Of a DNA stretch of 7,552 nt, positions 5,804 through 7,552 are shown in pieces (position 1 is the stretch's first letter; each line of letters opens with the position of its first letter). The stretch spans positions 1-7,552 of the forward strand of contig JAQBPC010000301.1 in NCBI GenBank assembly GCA_028287725.1, in the 5' to 3' direction. Under the pieces are notes generated by a model that had not been told where the DNA came from, did not search any database, and saw only the letters and a list, made by a program, of their open reading frames with translations. Origin of the DNA: Chloroflexota bacterium. Its GTDB lineage: Bacteria; Chloroflexota; UBA5177; JANWHV01. A program made the translations under genes and the position numbers.

Positions 5804-7111
5804 ATGGCGCAGCTCGGCAACGGTTCGCATCGCTCGCTCGCCGGTATGAACGGTGTCACCGTCCGCGAGAGTAACCGCTCCGCCGTCTTCGAGGCGATTC
5901 GACACTACGCGCCCATCTCGCGTAAGGCGCTCGCCGCGCACAGCGGGCTCAACCCCGCCACGGTTACCCACATAGTCGACGACTTGCTTGGCGCCGGGCT
6001 GGTACTCGAGGTTGCCGGCGACACGACCGTGGCACACAGCAACGGCGCGACATTGCGCCGGGCGGTCGGTCGCCGCCCAACCGGCCTCTCGATCAACGCC
6101 GATGCGTGCTACCTGGTCGGGCTTGATCTCACGCATACCAGCGCGACCGTGGTAATCACCAATCTCGCGGCCGAGCTACTCGTACACAAGCATTTCACGG
6201 TTTCCCTCTCGCACAGTGCCGACATGCATGTGAATCGTGTGCTCAAAGAGGTCGAACATGCCATCGCGCACTCCGGGCTGCCGCGCGACCGCATTCGCGG
6301 GATTGGCGTCGGCGCCCCCGGCCCATTGAACACGCGGACCGGCACAGTCATGTCGAAAACTTTCGAAAGCTGGGCCAACGTGCCGCTAAAACAGCTGCTC
6401 GAAGAGCGCTTCGCGCTACCCGTGACGGTCGACAACGATTCCAACACGGCTGCCCTGGCCGAACAGTGGTTCGGCGCGGGAAGAGAATGCGCAAATTTCG
6501 CGTACGTCGTGGTCGGAGCAGGCGTTGGCGCCGGCATGGTCGTCATCGGTCACCTCTTTCAAGGTGGAGGCGACCTGAGTCCAGAGTTTGGGCACACGTC
6601 GATATTGGCCGACGGCCCCATGTGCGGCTGTGGCAATCGTGGCTGCCTTGAGATGCTCGCGGCGACCCCACACATGGTCTCACGTGTGGTCGAAGCGATG
6701 CGCCTCGGCGGCACGAGCATCCTCTCCGCGCTGTTGCCGCCAAACATCCAGAGTGACGGAAGCTCGCCCGACCCACTTCATGAAGACTTCGATGCGCTCA
6801 CTCCCGAACGGATCTGGGACGCCGTGGAGAAGGGCGATCCGCTCGCCACAGCCGTGGTGTCCGAGATATGCACGCACCTGGCGACCGGATTGGCGAACCT
6901 GGTCGCGCTATTCCATCCCTCGGTTATCTTCATAGGGCACGACATGTCGCGCGCCGGGCCGCGTACCTATGCGCTGCTGCGTATCGCCCTCGCCGAGCGA
7001 GGCGTTCCTTCGCAGGTTCAGGTGCTGCCGGCCACGACTGATGATTGGGTGCCTGCGCTTGGAGCCGTGACGCTGGCTTTACGGACCCTATTCGCAGGTA
7101 CAACATGCTAG
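5804..7111 (+). CDS. ROK-family transcriptional regulator (NagC/XylR type)
   Basis: The 435-residue protein starts at ATG 5804 behind AGGGGG at 5788-5793 (10-base spacing). Residues 24-72 form a winged helix-turn-helix (NRSAVFEAI, ISRKALAAHSGLNPATVTHIVDDLL), with the recognition helix near 50-62. Residues 100-430 are the ROK sugar-sensing domain. Asn211/Asp212 (VDNDSNTAALAE), GAGVGAGM (238-245) and the Glu261-His264 pair (EFGH) are kept, as is the zinc site His264, Cys274, Cys276, Cys281 (CGCGNRGC). The phosphate loop that kinases write as DxGGT is DLTHT here (108-112), so it is expected to bind sugar but not phosphorylate it. It probably represses or activates the flanking importer and its own operon through the 25-bp dyad upstream, with a sugar as effector. 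A stretch at about 303-336 is somewhat longer than I expect for the family. The role as a sugar-responsive regulator is firm; the effector is unknown. Confidence 0.94.
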   Translation: MAQLGNGSHRSLAGMNGVTVRESNRSAVFEAIRHYAPISRKALAAHSGLNPATVTHIVDDLLGAGLVLEVAGDTTVAHSNGATLRRAVGRRPTGLSINADACYLVGLDLTHTSATVVITNLAAELLVHKHFTVSLSHSADMHVNRVLKEVEHAIAHSGLPRDRIRGIGVGAPGPLNTRTGTVMSKTFESWANVPLKQLLEERFALPVTVDNDSNTAALAEQWFGAGRECANFAYVVVGAGVGAGMVVIGHLFQGGGDLSPEFGHTSILADGPMCGCGNRGCLEMLAATPHMVSRVVEAMRLGGTSILSALLPPNIQSDGSSPDPLHEDFDALTPERIWDAVEKGDPLATAVVSEICTHLATGLANLVALFHPSVIFIGHDMSRAGPRTYALLRIALAERGVPSQVQVLPATTDDWVPALGAVTLALRTLFAGTTC

Positions 7112-7139
7112 TGGCAACGCCACATGCGCTGGAGGAAAC

Positions 7140-7552
7140 GTGGGCAGGCCAGTGTTCGGAGGCATCGAAGGTGGTGGGACAAAGTTCAATTGCATGTTGG
7201 GCACCGGCCCGGATGACATCGTAGCGGTCCGGACTTTTCCCACCACCGGTCCAGTTGAAACGCTCGACAACGTAGTGCGCTTCTTCCAGGAGGAAGTAGC
7301 GAATAATACGCTGCAGGCAATCGGCGTGGCCTCATTTGGACCGATCGATCTCGACCACGCCTCGCCAACCTACGGCTATATCACCACCACGCCCAAGGCC
7401 GGCTGGCAACACACCAACGTGGTGGGCACGCTAGGAAGCCGGCTGGGTGTGCCGGTCGGCTGGGACACCGATGTGAACGGCGCCGCGCTGGGCGAGTTCC
7501 GCTGGGGCGCGGCCAAGGATTCCGATCCGGTCGCCTACATCACCGTCGGCAC
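7140..7552 (+). CDS. ROK-family fructokinase/mannokinase, N-terminal part; 3' end outside window
   Basis: The chosen start is GTG 7140, just after GGAGGA (7131-7136). The gap is short, but the resulting N-terminus (GRPVFGGIEGGGTKF) matches bacterial fructokinases of the YdhR/GmuE type. GTG 7152 is a weaker alternative and there is no in-frame ATG near by. The visible 137 residues contain the phosphate loop GGIEGGGTKF (7-16), IGVASFGPIDLD (61-72), SPTYGYITTTPKAGW (75-89), and the catalytic Asp111 in DTDVNGAALGEF (109-120). The frame ends in ITVGT, the start of the second phosphate motif. The enzyme phosphorylates fructose and often mannose at C6 using ATP. It follows the regulator by 28 bases and is almost certainly co-transcribed with it. 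With the mannosidase it suggests release and phosphorylation of mannose. The zinc site and C-terminal half are beyond the window. It has no DNA-binding domain, in contrast to its neighbour. Confidence 0.93.
   Translation, partial: MGRPVFGGIEGGGTKFNCMLGTGPDDIVAVRTFPTTGPVETLDNVVRFFQEEVANNTLQAIGVASFGPIDLDHASPTYGYITTTPKAGWQHTNVVGTLGSRLGVPVGWDTDVNGAALGEFRWGAAKDSDPVAYITVG

Overview
This window looks like a sugar-catabolism locus from a GC-rich, probably Gram-negative bacterium. The Gram-negative reading is an inference: the transporter's binding protein has an ordinary Sec signal peptide without a lipobox cysteine, as expected for a free periplasmic protein. The sequence alone does not let me name a genus.

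Layout. Bases 1-767 (+) hold the C-terminal part of a GH38 alpha-mannosidase whose catalytic half lies upstream of the window. Bases 886-2295 (+) encode a cytoplasmic protein made almost entirely of eleven 40-residue TPR-type units in exact register. A convergent gap of about 90 bases follows. Then comes a minus-strand sugar ABC importer operon of the ribose/fructose (RbsABC/FrcBCA) type, transcribed right to left: periplasmic binding protein (5446-4430), permease (4252-3218) and a single-domain ATPase (3218-2385). The permease reading frame is broken by one in-frame TGA at 3755-3757. The protein on both sides is normal and in the same frame, so this is a nonsense mutation, a sequencing error or a recoding event, not a frameshift. 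An intergenic region of 357 bases (5447-5803) separates the importer from a plus-strand pair: a ROK-family transcriptional regulator (5804-7111) and, 28 bases on, a ROK-family fructokinase/mannokinase that runs off the right end (7140-7552).

How it may work together (inference): the mannosidase releases mannose from mannosides, the importer brings in mannose or a related sugar, the ROK kinase phosphorylates it, and the ROK regulator senses the sugar and controls the divergent promoters. A 25-bp inverted repeat (5648-5672) midway between the two divergent units is the best operator candidate and has a perfect TTGACA -35-like hexamer inside it. Two further RNA-level elements are worth noting: a 13-bp perfect hairpin between the binding-protein and permease genes, and a small hairpin that would bury the ribosome binding site of the binding-protein gene. 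I see no tRNA, rRNA, CRISPR array or insertion sequence. The locus is mostly ordinary sugar-uptake biology. The unusual points are the interrupted permease, the rigidly periodic TPR protein and the structured divergent control region.
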